Positions 35,823-45,020 of a stretch of DNA of 64,000 nucleotides are shown here, one piece after another. This DNA comes from an uncultured Bacteroidia bacterium (GTDB lineage Bacteria > Bacteroidota > Bacteroidia > Bacteroidales > Prolixibacteraceae), in assembly GCA_903904515.1 (NCBI GenBank), contig CAIVCR010000103.1, forward strand, positions 1-64,000, in the 5' to 3' direction. Position 1 is the stretch's first letter. Each line of letters starts with the position of its first letter. Position numbers and translations under genes: made by a program. The notes under the pieces are model-generated. The model did not search any database. It was not told the origin of the DNA and worked only from the letters and a program-made list of their open reading frames with translations.

Positions 35823-38414
35823 ATGGAAACACAAGGATATAAAATCAGACAGTCAGAAAATTCGGGTCCCACCTGGAAAAAGATCATCGTAGAGTCAAAT
35901 GTACCTGATGAACTTCTGCCATTGCGGGAATTGTCCAGAAATCTTTGGTGGGTATGGAGTGACCCTGTCAGAGCACTGTTTAATGAAATTGATCCTCTAA
36001 TCTGGGAATCTTGTCAGCATAATCCTATAGTACTGCTCGAAGAGACCAGTCTGGAAAGGTTTGACGAATTGAAATCTGACCAATCTTTTATTTTAAGAAT
36101 GAAGTCGGCGGATACTATGCTTAAAAAATATCTGGCTGAACGTGAAGTTCTTAAGGGTCCTAAGATTGCCTATTTCAGCATGGAATTTGGCCTTCACTCA
36201 AGTCTTAAAATCTATTCCGGCGGGCTTGGTATTTTGGCAGGCGATTTTCTGAAGGAGGCAAGTGATTCAAAAGTCGATATGACTGGAGTGGGATTACTGT
36301 ATCGTTTTGGATATTTCAAGCAAATTATATCAGGACAGGGGGAGCAGATTGCCCAATATGATGCTGAACATTTCTCGAAAATTCCAATTCAACCGGTAAT
36401 GGATGAGACTGGTGCATGGATAACCATTGGTATTGAGATGCCGGGAAGAACAGTTTATGCTCATGCATGGTCAGTTAAGATTGGGAATATTGTATTGTAT
36501 TTGCTTGATACTGATTTTGAGGCAAACCAGGATTATGACCGTTTTATAACTCATCACCTGTATGGAGGGGATAATGAAAACAGGCTAAAACAAGAGATGG
36601 TCCTTGGTCTGGGAGGGATTAAACTGCTTGAGAAACTTGGTATAAAATCTGATATTTACCATTGCAATGAAGGTCATGCAGCATTCATTGGACTTGAAAG
36701 GATAAAAAACCTGATGGAGACATCGGGATTAAATTTCGCGGAAGCCCAGGAGATGATCAGAGTATCTACCCTATTTACTACGCACACTCCTGTACCCGCG
36801 GGGCATGACTCTTTTCATGTTGACCTCTTTAAACTCTATATGGGATCTATGGCCCAAAAGATGAAGATTTCGCTTGACGATTTTCTTTTTCTTGGAAAAG
36901 CATCGGCTCAGGAGGATCATTTTAATATGAGCTATCTTGCTTCAAATCTTTCACAGGAGATAAACGGGGTAAGTATGCTGCACGGGAAGATCAGCAAAGA
37001 GGTTTTATCCGAATTGTACAAGGGATTTTTACCTGAGGAACTTGAAAATATTGGATACGTAACCAATGGAGTACATTATCCAACCTGGGCTGCCCCTGAG
37101 TGGCAATCAATTCACGATAAATTCCTGAAACCGGAATCACTGGCTGAGGATATCCATGATTATGAGGAAGACGAGGAGGCTCGTGCCTGGAGAAACATTT
37201 ATAAGGTGCAGGACGATCAGATTTGGGAAACAAAATCAAAACTGCGAGAGAAATTGGTCAATTATGTCAAGCAACGTTTTTCGGATATCCATGTACAACG
37301 GAATGAAAATCCAAAATACATTGCTGAGGCTACATCAAAATTGAATCCAAAGGCTCTGACTATCGGCTTTGCCCGTCGTTTTGCCACCTATAAAAGAGCC
37401 CATTTACTTTTCCGTAACCTTGATCGGCTGGAACGCATTGTGAATAACCCGGATCGGCCTGTACAGTTTCTTTTTGCGGGCAAGGCTCATCCTGCTGATA
37501 AGGCAGGACAAGACCTGATCAAATTTATCTTCGATATTTCAAAACGACCTGAATTTATAGGTAAAATTCTATTTATCCAGAATTATGACATGAATCTGGC
37601 CAAAATGCTGGTTCAGGGATGCGATATCTGGATGAATACACCCACCCGTCCGCTTGAAGCTTCAGGCACATCAGGTGAAAAAGGGGTTATGAATGGGACC
37701 CTCCACTTTTCTGTTCTGGACGGCTGGTGGGTTGAAGGATATAAAAAAGATGCAGGTTGGTCTCTTCCACTCGAAAGAACTTTTGATAATCAGGAGTTAC
37801 AGGATGATCTTGATGCTGAGGCTATCTACGGTATATTTGAAAATGAAATTGTGCCGGCCTATTATTACCGGAATGAAAAGGGAATTCCAATCCTTTGGGT
37901 TGATTTTATTAAGAATACCTTTGCCGAGGTGGTCCCCCATTTCACTACAAGACGAATGATGAAGGATTATTTTAATCGCTATTATATCCCTCTGGCAGCA
38001 CGTTTAGAGCGCCTTAAGGCCAATAATTTTTCGAAGGGAAAAGAGATCGCAGCCTGGAAGGGGAAAGTCCTGGGCGTATGGGATCAAATAGAGGTGGTAA
38101 ATGTTCAGTTGGCTGATGGAATAACGAATACCTATAAGATGGGACAATCATACGAATCTCATATAGTATTGGATATAAAAGGATTATCTCCGGATGAAAT
38201 TGGTATCGAAGTTATAATTGCAACAGGAGCTGATCATCAGGAATATGTCGAGAGACATGAATTTAACGCTGGAAAAACAGAAAATGGACTCACTCATTAT
38301 ACGCTAAATCTAAAATTGACAAAGCCAGGCTCTTATAATTACGGGATTAGAATTTTCCCTAAAAATGAAGAGTTGCCAAATAGACAAGATTTCAGAATAT
38401 TAAAATGGGTTTAG
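35823..38414 (+). CDS. alpha-glucan phosphorylase (GT35)
   Basis: 863 residues. Starts with a DUF3417 domain (LRELSRNLWWVWSDPVRALF), then the phosphorylase core (YFSMEFGLHSSLKIYSGGLG, TTHTPVPAGHDSF, TNGVHYPTWAAPEW, FARRFATYKRA, FAGKAHPADKAGQ, LEASGTSGEKGVMNG then GTLHFSVLDGWWVEGY). The Lys in EKGVMNG is the PLP site. It releases glucose 1-phosphate from glycogen- or maltodextrin-like glucans (EC 2.4.1.1). The class is the shorter one of Thermotoga and archaea type, so glgP/malP in the E. coli sense is not claimed. The open frame begins with a TTG at 35739, but the ATG at 35823 (METQGYKIRQ) fits better. The stop codon abuts the stop of the LytTR gene on the other strand. Confidence 0.93.
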   Translation: METQGYKIRQSENSGPTWKKIIVESNVPDELLPLRELSRNLWWVWSDPVRALFNEIDPLIWESCQHNPIVLLEETSLERFDELKSDQSFILRMKSADTMLKKYLAEREVLKGPKIAYFSMEFGLHSSLKIYSGGLGILAGDFLKEASDSKVDMTGVGLLYRFGYFKQIISGQGEQIAQYDAEHFSKIPIQPVMDETGAWITIGIEMPGRTVYAHAWSVKIGNIVLYLLDTDFEANQDYDRFITHHLYGGDNENRLKQEMVLGLGGIKLLEKLGIKSDIYHCNEGHAAFIGLERIKNLMETSGLNFAEAQEMIRVSTLFTTHTPVPAGHDSFHVDLFKLYMGSMAQKMKISLDDFLFLGKASAQEDHFNMSYLASNLSQEINGVSMLHGKISKEVLSELYKGFLPEELENIGYVTNGVHYPTWAAPEWQSIHDKFLKPESLAEDIHDYEEDEEARAWRNIYKVQDDQIWETKSKLREKLVNYVKQRFSDIHVQRNENPKYIAEATSKLNPKALTIGFARRFATYKRAHLLFRNLDRLERIVNNPDRPVQFLFAGKAHPADKAGQDLIKFIFDISKRPEFIGKILFIQNYDMNLAKMLVQGCDIWMNTPTRPLEASGTSGEKGVMNGTLHFSVLDGWWVEGYKKDAGWSLPLERTFDNQELQDDLDAEAIYGIFENEIVPAYYYRNEKGIPILWVDFIKNTFAEVVPHFTTRRMMKDYFNRYYIPLAARLERLKANNFSKGKEIAAWKGKVLGVWDQIEVVNVQLADGITNTYKMGQSYESHIVLDIKGLSPDEIGIEVIIATGADHQEYVERHEFNAGKTENGLTHYTLNLKLTKPGSYNYGIRIFPKNEELPNRQDFRILKWV

Positions 38415-39170
38415 TTATAATTTATTATAAAGAAGCTTATTGAGAAGATTTTCTTTATGTTTAGGGGAGACCTTAATGAGTTCTCCGGTTTTGAGTTCAA
38501 CCATTCCACCATCAGATTTAAGATAACGGACCACATTTTGGAAATTCACCAGATGACTTCGGTGGATTCGGACAAAACCCAGCGGGGTAAGGAGGTGTTC
38601 AAATTCTAAAAGAGTTCGGCTGACGACTTTGTCTGACGCATCTTTGAAGATTATGCGTGTGTAATTTCGTTTTCCTTCGCAACGGACAATTTCTTCGACG
38701 TTAATGATTGCGAAACCGTTGATTTCGGGAAGCGCTACGGTCTTGGAATTATTTTCGTCTGTTGAAAGCAAATTTTCCTGGAGAGTTTTTACTCTCACTT
38801 TATTATCAATCCGCTTAATGAGGGGAATCCTCTTGATTGCCTTAGTCAATTCCTCAACATTTAACGGCTTGATAATATAGTCAAATGCCGAATATTTAAA
38901 GGCTTTTATGGCATATTCGCTATAGGCAGTAATGAATATCAATTTAAAGTTAATCGTTTTCAATTTGTCCAAAAGGTCAAAACCTGTACCGTCGGGCATA
39001 CTGATATCCAATAGAACCAAATCAGGATCTGTGGCTTCAATTAATTTAACCCCGTCCGAAACTGTACCTGCTTCTCCCAGAATTTCAATGTTGTCAAGAA
39101 ATTTTTCGAGCATATCTTTCAATATCAATCTCGACACATAATCATCATCAATAATAACTGTTTTTAGCAT
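38415..39170 (-). CDS. LytTR-family response regulator
   Basis: 251 residues. Receiver domain with acidic pair IIDDDYVSR, acceptor Asp in LVLLDISMPDGTGFD, Thr in FITAYSEYAIKAF and Lys in IIKPLNVEEL; C-terminal LytTR DNA-binding domain from about residue 150 (VEEIVRCEGKRNYTRIIF, LLEFEHLLTPLGFVRIHRSHLVN, MVELKTGELIKVSPKHKE). The usual partner is a LytS-type histidine kinase, absent here. The stop sits directly against the glgP-like stop; it is divergent from tsaB. Confidence 0.93.
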   Translation of the reverse strand: MLKTVIIDDDYVSRLILKDMLEKFLDNIEILGEAGTVSDGVKLIEATDPDLVLLDISMPDGTGFDLLDKLKTINFKLIFITAYSEYAIKAFKYSAFDYIIKPLNVEELTKAIKRIPLIKRIDNKVRVKTLQENLLSTDENNSKTVALPEINGFAIINVEEIVRCEGKRNYTRIIFKDASDKVVSRTLLEFEHLLTPLGFVRIHRSHLVNFQNVVRYLKSDGGMVELKTGELIKVSPKHKENLLNKLLYNKL

Positions 39171-39324
39171 AGTTGATCGTTAAATCGGGTTTTCCAAGGT
39201 GGTATTAGGATTTTTGTTAGATCTTTGAAACTTATAAATTCCACCTGTTTTGTATAGTTTAACAAACAACAATCGAAAATGATTAAATTTTTTTGAATAA
39301 TTCTCATCTTTGCAAAAAAAGTAT

Positions 39325-40050
39325 ATGGCCCTGATTCTAAATATTGAGACATCGACCGAGGTATGTTCCGTTGCATTGGCTCGCGATGGTGAGCTAATGA
39401 AAAAGCGTGAAAATCTGGCAGGTCAGAATCATGCAATGCTTTTAACCGTTTTTATAAATGAATTACTCGAGAAATCGAATATTAAAGCAGATCAGTTAGA
39501 TGCAGTTGCCGTGTCTGGTGGCCCGGGTTCCTATACCGGATTGCGAATTGGTGTTTCAGTAGCTAAAGGGATCTGCTATGGATCAAAGTTACCGCTTATT
39601 ACCATTACTTCGCTGGAAGCAATGGCTCATCATGTGATTAAGAATTTTGGTAAAAACCTTCCTGTTAAACCGGGAAATGCTTTATACTGTCCGATGATAG
39701 ATGCAAGGAGGATGGAGGTTTATACTTCAATTTATGATAACAATGGCCTACTAATCCGGGATATACATGCTGATATTATTGATCATCAATCATTTATTTC
39801 ATTTCTTGATCATAACCCGGTTGTTTTTTTTGGGAATGGCGCTACCAAATGCAGAGAAGCTATCACTCATAAGAATGCAATCTTTATTGATGATATTCTA
39901 ACTTCAGCTATCCATATGGTTCCCCTTTCAGAACGAAATTATGCGTTGAGACATTTTTCTGATGTAGCTTATTATGAACCATTTTATCTCAAAGATTTTA
40001 TTGCAACTATTCCTGTGAAGAATATATTTAAATCGGGTTCGGGTCAATAA
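39325..40050 (+). CDS. tsaB: tRNA threonylcarbamoyladenosine biosynthesis protein TsaB
   Basis: 241 residues. The actin-like N-terminus LILNIETSTEVCSVALARDG and the block VSGGPGSYTGLRIGVSVAKGICYG are those of TsaB (YeaZ), the partner that stabilises TsaD in making t6A37 in tRNA. A C-terminal half (YCPMIDARRMEVYTSIYD, FFGNGATKCRE) is also kept. The ATG at 39325 is chosen over a TTG 15 bases upstream. It precedes the polysaccharide genes by 57 bases. Confidence 0.94.
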   Translation: MALILNIETSTEVCSVALARDGELMKKRENLAGQNHAMLLTVFINELLEKSNIKADQLDAVAVSGGPGSYTGLRIGVSVAKGICYGSKLPLITITSLEAMAHHVIKNFGKNLPVKPGNALYCPMIDARRMEVYTSIYDNNGLLIRDIHADIIDHQSFISFLDHNPVVFFGNGATKCREAITHKNAIFIDDILTSAIHMVPLSERNYALRHFSDVAYYEPFYLKDFIATIPVKNIFKSGSGQ

Positions 40051-40107
40051 ATATTAGATAAATGATTTACAAATTACCTCTTACAACATGAGAACAACCG
40101 AATCGGA

Positions 40108-41409
40108 ATGAAAAAAGTCTTGATTATTACCTATTACTGGCCACCAAGTGGAGGGGCAGGAGTTCAGCGCTGGCTGAAATTCGTGAAATATTTACGCGAC
40201 TTTGATTGGGAGCCTGTAATTTATACCCCTTCAAATCCGGGTTTTCCGCTGCTTGATGAGACCTTAAGCAAAGATATACCTGCAGATATTGAAGTGATTA
40301 TGACCCCTATTTGGGAGCCTTATGAATTTTACAAAAAATTGGCAGGGACAAAGAATACCCCAACAATCGCCGCAGGTGTAATAAAAGATAAAAAACCTAA
40401 GGGTTTAGCACAAAAGTTATCAGTATGGATCAGGGGGAATCTTTTTATCCCCGATGCACGCAAATTCTGGATCAAACCTTCAGTACGTTTCCTTTATAAA
40501 TACCTTCAGGAGAATCATATTGACGCAATAGTTTCTACTGGTCCCCCACATTCAATGCACTTTATCGCGTTAAAATTAAAACAAAGACTTAGTATCCCGT
40601 GGCTGGCAGATTTTCGTGACCCCTGGACTGACATTGACTATTATAAAGAGATGAAAATTTCGGTATTGGCAGACCGGAAACATAAAAGGCTTGAGTTGGA
40701 AATAATTCTCAACTGCAGTGCAATGGTGGTTGTGAGCCGGGAAATGAAAGCGAATTATGAGAAAATGGGGTGTCAAAATGTTCAATTGATTACCAACGGA
40801 TTTGATCCCGATGATATGGGATTTCAGGAAGTCGTTCCGGATCCCAAATTCTCCATATCCCATATTGGCACTCTTCCACCATCATTTAATTTAACTGGAA
40901 TATGGCAGATTCTTGCGGAATTGTCTGAAGCAGATCCCCGTTTTGGGGAAAATCTTGAAATAAAACTTGTAGGGAAAGTCGATAGTTCGGTAATCGACGA
41001 TCTCTCCAAATATAAACTGGAGAAAAAACTAATACTGCCCGGGTATGTTTCGCATGAAAAAGCCGCACTATTAATGAAGCAATCGGCAATACTACTGTTG
41101 GTTATTAATCAGAATAGTCCCAATGCTAAGGGGATCCTCACCGGTAAAATATTTGAATACCTGGCTGCATGCAGACCGATTCTGGCGATCGGACCGACTG
41201 ACGGCGATCTGTCAGCAATACTGAAGGAGTCAGAGGCGGGGACAATTGCAGCCTATAACGATTTAGACATGATCCGGAAAAATGTTCTGGATCTGTATGA
41301 AAAATATATTCACAATACGTTGATAAATAGTGGGAAGGGTATAGAAAAGTTCACGCGGAAAAATCTTACAGCCCAGTTGGCCGATGTTTTGAACGATATT
41401 ACGTGCTAA
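40108..41409 (+). CDS. glycosyltransferase family 4 protein (GT-B)
   Basis: 433 residues. N-terminal glycine-rich loop VLIITYYWPPSGGAGVQRWLKFVKYL, central TGPPHSMHFIALKLK and WLADFRDPWTD, and C-terminal nucleotide-sugar domain (SISHIGTLPP, KLVGKVDSS, LPGYVSHEKAALLMKQSAILLLVI, GILTGKIFEYLAACRPILAIG). This is the Bacteroidota type of GT4 enzyme found in surface-polysaccharide loci. Donor and acceptor are not readable. First gene of the polysaccharide locus. Confidence 0.9.
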   Translation: MKKVLIITYYWPPSGGAGVQRWLKFVKYLRDFDWEPVIYTPSNPGFPLLDETLSKDIPADIEVIMTPIWEPYEFYKKLAGTKNTPTIAAGVIKDKKPKGLAQKLSVWIRGNLFIPDARKFWIKPSVRFLYKYLQENHIDAIVSTGPPHSMHFIALKLKQRLSIPWLADFRDPWTDIDYYKEMKISVLADRKHKRLELEIILNCSAMVVVSREMKANYEKMGCQNVQLITNGFDPDDMGFQEVVPDPKFSISHIGTLPPSFNLTGIWQILAELSEADPRFGENLEIKLVGKVDSSVIDDLSKYKLEKKLILPGYVSHEKAALLMKQSAILLLVINQNSPNAKGILTGKIFEYLAACRPILAIGPTDGDLSAILKESEAGTIAAYNDLDMIRKNVLDLYEKYIHNTLINSGKGIEKFTRKNLTAQLADVLNDITC

Positions 41410-41509
41410 TTAAATTAAGCTTATTTTTATTAATCCGGGAGAATTGCCTCAAATCTGAAACATTCGCAAAATTATTAGCAATTTTGTACTTATGATTTAA
41501 AATTGGGTT

Positions 41510-42640
41510 ATGTTGAATTCTATAAAAATGGTTGACCTTCACGGGCAATATCTGAAAATAAAGGAGGAGATTGATCAGGCTATATCTGAGGTGATTAATT
41601 CGACCTCTTTTATTAATGGAAAACCAGTTGAATCTTTTGGCCTTGAATTGGCCAACTATTTGAATGTAAAGTATGTAGTTCCGTGTGCGAATGGTACAGA
41701 CGCACTTCAGATTGCCTATCAGTCGCTTGGACTAAAACCAGGTGATGAGGTGCTGATGCCTGCATTTAACTACGTAGCCTCTGCTGAAGCAGCTGCGTTG
41801 ATAGGACTAAAACCTGTTTTTGTGGATGTTTGGGAGGACTCTTTTAATCTCAATGAAAACCTTATAGAGGGGAAAATAACTGCCGCAACAAAAGCCATTG
41901 TGGTTGTTCACTTATTTGGTCAGTCGGCGAATATGGAGCCTATCCTCGAAATCGCACACCGCTTGGGATTGAAAATTATTGAAGATAATGCGCAATCACT
42001 TGGAGCTGAATATACCTTTTCAAACGGAGCCAAACAGAAGACGGGTACAATGGGGGACATTAATATCCACTCCTTTTTTCCAACAAAAAATCTGGGGTGC
42101 TTTGGCGATGGCGGTGCAATTTCTACCAATGATAAGGATCTTGCTCAAAAGGCGGCTATGATCTCGCGTCATGGCCAGGGAGAAAAGTATGCCTATGAGA
42201 TGATTGGTTGTAATTCGAGACTTGATACACTCCAGGCTGCAATACTCAGGATAAAACTTAAAAATCTCGATGGGTATCTCCAATCCCGCAAGGAGGCTGC
42301 AAAATACTATCATCAATTGTTGGAAGGCTCACTTACCACCTCAAGACCTATTGAGAAGGGGTATTCTAATCATACCTTTAATCAATATGTTATTAAGCTA
42401 ACGGACCGCGATAAGATTAAAGAATTGTTGAAAAATGAAGGAGTTCCATCGATGATCTATTATCCATCACCTCTTCATCTGCAGAAAGCCTATGCCTATC
42501 TGGGATATAAGAGCGGTGATTTTAGGGTAGCTGAAAGTTTGTGCCAGGAAGTTTTGGCATTGCCGATGCATACTGAATTATTACAGGATGAGCAGGAATA
42601 TGTAATCAACTCGTTAATTAAATCCATCAACTCATTATGA
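41510..42640 (+). CDS. DegT/DnrJ/EryC1 aminotransferase, WbpE/WlbC-like
   Basis: 376 residues, a PLP-dependent sugar aminotransferase. The N-terminus KMVDLHGQYLKIKEEIDQAI, NGTDALQIAYQSLGLKPGDEV, DNAQSLGAEY, and the PLP Lys193 in FFPTKNLGCFGDGGAI are conserved. The close match to UDP-2-acetamido-3-oxo-glucuronate aminotransferase (WbpE/WlbC) is supported by the neighbours: a WbpD-like acetyltransferase overlapping by four bases and a WlbA-like oxidoreductase downstream. It would add the 3-amino group to UDP-GlcNAcA. Exact substrate is inference. Confidence 0.85.
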   Translation: MLNSIKMVDLHGQYLKIKEEIDQAISEVINSTSFINGKPVESFGLELANYLNVKYVVPCANGTDALQIAYQSLGLKPGDEVLMPAFNYVASAEAAALIGLKPVFVDVWEDSFNLNENLIEGKITAATKAIVVVHLFGQSANMEPILEIAHRLGLKIIEDNAQSLGAEYTFSNGAKQKTGTMGDINIHSFFPTKNLGCFGDGGAISTNDKDLAQKAAMISRHGQGEKYAYEMIGCNSRLDTLQAAILRIKLKNLDGYLQSRKEAAKYYHQLLEGSLTTSRPIEKGYSNHTFNQYVIKLTDRDKIKELLKNEGVPSMIYYPSPLHLQKAYAYLGYKSGDFRVAESLCQEVLALPMHTELLQDEQEYVINSLIKSINSL

Positions 42641-43212
42641 TACTGTATTTTGCACATCCTTTGGCTGTAATTGATGAAAATTGTGAAATCGGGGAAGGGA
42701 CTAAAATCTGGCATTTTAGTCACATTATGTCTGGGAGTAAGATTGGTAAAAGATGCAACATCGGACAAAATGTAGTCATTTCTCCAAAGGTTGTACTGGG
42801 TGATAATGTTAAGGTCCAAAATAATGTGTCGATCTATACCGGTGTAATTTGTGAGGATGATGTGTTTCTTGGTCCATCAATGGTATTTACCAATGTGATA
42901 AACCCGCGAAGCGCTATTATCCGCAAAGATGAGTACCGGTCAACGATCGTTCGCAAAGGAGCATCTATTGGAGCTAATGCAACGGTGATTTGCGGCAATG
43001 AAATCGGAAGATACGCAATGATTGGGGCAGGAGCAGTAATTACCAAAGAAGTTCCCCCATATGGCCTTTTATACGGGAATCCGGCCAGACAGATGGGTTG
43101 GGTAAGCGAGTACGGTCATAAACTTGATTTCAACGCTGAAAAAATTGCGTTTTGCCCTGAAAGTGGAGAAAAATATATCCTTTCAATTGAAGGGGTAAAA
43201 AAGTTGGAGTAA
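42637..43212 (+). CDS. hexapeptide-repeat N-acetyltransferase, WbpD/WlbB-like
   Basis: 191 residues. Left-handed beta-helix repeats (IDENCEIGEGTKIWHFSHI, SKIGKRCNIGQNVVISPKV, LGDNVKVQNNVSIYTGVICED) with the conserved segments VRKGASIGANATVICGNEIG and the PP-YGLLYGNPARQMGWVS end. Length and order match WbpD/WlbB, which acetylates the 3-amino group of UDP-GlcNAc(3NH2)A. Its ATG is in a 4-base ATGA overlap with the aminotransferase stop, so the two are coupled. Confidence 0.85.
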   Translation: MILYFAHPLAVIDENCEIGEGTKIWHFSHIMSGSKIGKRCNIGQNVVISPKVVLGDNVKVQNNVSIYTGVICEDDVFLGPSMVFTNVINPRSAIIRKDEYRSTIVRKGASIGANATVICGNEIGRYAMIGAGAVITKEVPPYGLLYGNPARQMGWVSEYGHKLDFNAEKIAFCPESGEKYILSIEGVKKLE

Positions 43213-43252
43213 TCCACTGCAAATCGATCAATAAGTTTTAAATATTTATAGA

Positions 43253-44032
43253 ATGGTTATTAAACAAGCACTATATAAAGTCCTGGGAGTCAAGAACTAT
43301 TTGGTTGTCGTGAGCCGTTTGTTTTTTCTTTCATACAGTTTGGGACTGCTAAAGAAAAACAAAACCTTTGATTGTCATTATTTTATAAAGAATTTGATCC
43401 AAAAGGGGGATCACGTTATCGATATTGGAGCAAATCTGGGCTATTATTCCAGGTTGTTTGCCAAATTAGCCGGTCCAACGGGGAGAGTGTTCAGTGTTGA
43501 GCCGGTAACCCTGTTCCGCAAGATACTTTCGATTAATACGGCCGGATATAAAAATACCACTATTATTCCATATGCTTTGGGAAGTGAAGATAACAGGTCA
43601 ATTGAAATGGGGATTCCCAAAAGCAATAAATACTTGCGTCATGGATTGACCAGGATTTTGAATAAGGATGAAAATGAGACCTTTGAATTCAAGTTTACGG
43701 AAAAGATGTTTACGCCGGTCTCACTATTCGGAAAGATGACCAGGTGTGATTATATAAAATGCGATGTTGAAGGGTATGAGATTCACATTATTCCTCAGCT
43801 TGAATTTCTACTGGAGAAGTTCCACCCGATTATTCAGATTGAAATTGAGCCTGTTAACAGAAAAGTCATTGATGACTTTCTGGCATCCTTTTCGTATAGG
43901 GCATTTTACCTCAGCAATGGCTCTCTTTTTCCGTTAACTGAGCATTCTGACCAGGTCGATGGAGATCTTTTCTTTTTTCCTCAAATAAAAATGAATTTGG
44001 TAAAACCTTTTATTGCTAAAATAAATGACTGA
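43253..44032 (+). CDS. FkbM family methyltransferase
   Basis: 259 residues. The AdoMet loop is HVIDIGANLGYYSRLFAKLAGPTG, followed by VFSVEPV, NTTIIPYALGSED and the FkbM-type C-terminal DYIKCDVEGYEIHII block. FkbM-type enzymes are O-methyltransferases, often on sugars of surface polymers. It sits between the WbpD-like and WlbA-like genes and overlaps the latter by eight bases, so it belongs to the same transcript. Confidence 0.88.
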   Translation: MVIKQALYKVLGVKNYLVVVSRLFFLSYSLGLLKKNKTFDCHYFIKNLIQKGDHVIDIGANLGYYSRLFAKLAGPTGRVFSVEPVTLFRKILSINTAGYKNTTIIPYALGSEDNRSIEMGIPKSNKYLRHGLTRILNKDENETFEFKFTEKMFTPVSLFGKMTRCDYIKCDVEGYEIHIIPQLEFLLEKFHPIIQIEIEPVNRKVIDDFLASFSYRAFYLSNGSLFPLTEHSDQVDGDLFFFPQIKMNLVKPFIAKIND

Positions 44033-45008
44033 TATTAAGAATTTTGCATTGATCGGAGCAGCTGGATTTGTGGCTCCGCGACATATGAAAGCGATCCGGG
44101 ATACCGGGAATAAGCTGGTTGCCGCTTATGATCCCTACGATGGCGTTGGAGTGATGGACAGCTACTCGCCTGATACCAAGTTTTTTGTCGAATTTGAACG
44201 GTTTGACCGGTACCTGGAAAAACTGAAATACGATAAGGGGATGGCGATCGATTATATGAGTATTACCTCGCCAAACTATCTTCATGATGCCCATATCCGT
44301 GTAGCCTTAAGGCGTGGTGCAGATGCTATCTGTGAGAAACCGTTAGTGCTAAATCCCTGGAATATTGAGCCATTGCAACGTGTTGCATCAGACACGGGTA
44401 AAAAAATTTATACGATTTTGCAGCTTCGTCTTCACCCTGTAATTATTGCGTTAAGGGAAAAGATCAAAACTTCTCCCTCAGACAAAGTTTACGACGTCGA
44501 TCTGACTTACATCACTTCACGTGGCAACTGGTATTATACCTCCTGGAAAGGGGATATATCGAAATCAGGGGGAATTGCAACCAATATCGGGATCCATTTT
44601 TTTGATATGCTTACCTGGATTTTCGGCGATGTTAAAGAGAATATCGTGAACCTTCATACCCATGACAGGGCATCAGGGGTTCTTTTGCTTGAAAAGGCGC
44701 GTGTAAGGTGGTTCCTGAGCATCAACAGTGATACACTACCCACCGAGTTGAAAGAAAAGGGTAAAACCACCTTTCGCTCAATTACCATGGAAGGTGAGGA
44801 GATTGAATTTAGTGAGGGATTTACCGATTTGCATACGCGAAGTTATGAAGAGATTCTCAACGGAAACGGATTTGAGATTGGCGAAGCCCGCAAGTCGATA
44901 GAGATAGTTTACGATATCCGTAACCTGACACCAATAGGGCTAAAGGGTGATTTTCACCCATTTGCTGGGAAACCATTGTCATCGCATCCTTTCTCACGTA
45001 TCGACTAA
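44025..45008 (+). CDS. Gfo/Idh-type oxidoreductase, WlbA/WbpB-like UDP-GlcNAcA 3-dehydrogenase
   Basis: 327 residues. N-terminal Rossmann motif ALIGAAGFVAPRHMKAI, the EKP motif in CEKPLVLNPWN, and YTILQLRLHPVIIALREKI and the SKSGGIATNIGIHFFDML catalytic helix typical of WlbA/WbpB. It would oxidise the 3-position of UDP-GlcNAc-uronate before the WbpE-like amination. No 6-dehydrogenase (WbpA) or 2-epimerase (WbpI) is visible in the window; these may be encoded elsewhere. Overlaps the FkbM gene by eight bases; a glycosyltransferase follows after 12 bases. Confidence 0.85.
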   Translation: MTDIKNFALIGAAGFVAPRHMKAIRDTGNKLVAAYDPYDGVGVMDSYSPDTKFFVEFERFDRYLEKLKYDKGMAIDYMSITSPNYLHDAHIRVALRRGADAICEKPLVLNPWNIEPLQRVASDTGKKIYTILQLRLHPVIIALREKIKTSPSDKVYDVDLTYITSRGNWYYTSWKGDISKSGGIATNIGIHFFDMLTWIFGDVKENIVNLHTHDRASGVLLLEKARVRWFLSINSDTLPTELKEKGKTTFRSITMEGEEIEFSEGFTDLHTRSYEEILNGNGFEIGEARKSIEIVYDIRNLTPIGLKGDFHPFAGKPLSSHPFSRID

Positions 45009-45020
45009 AATTCAGATTGA

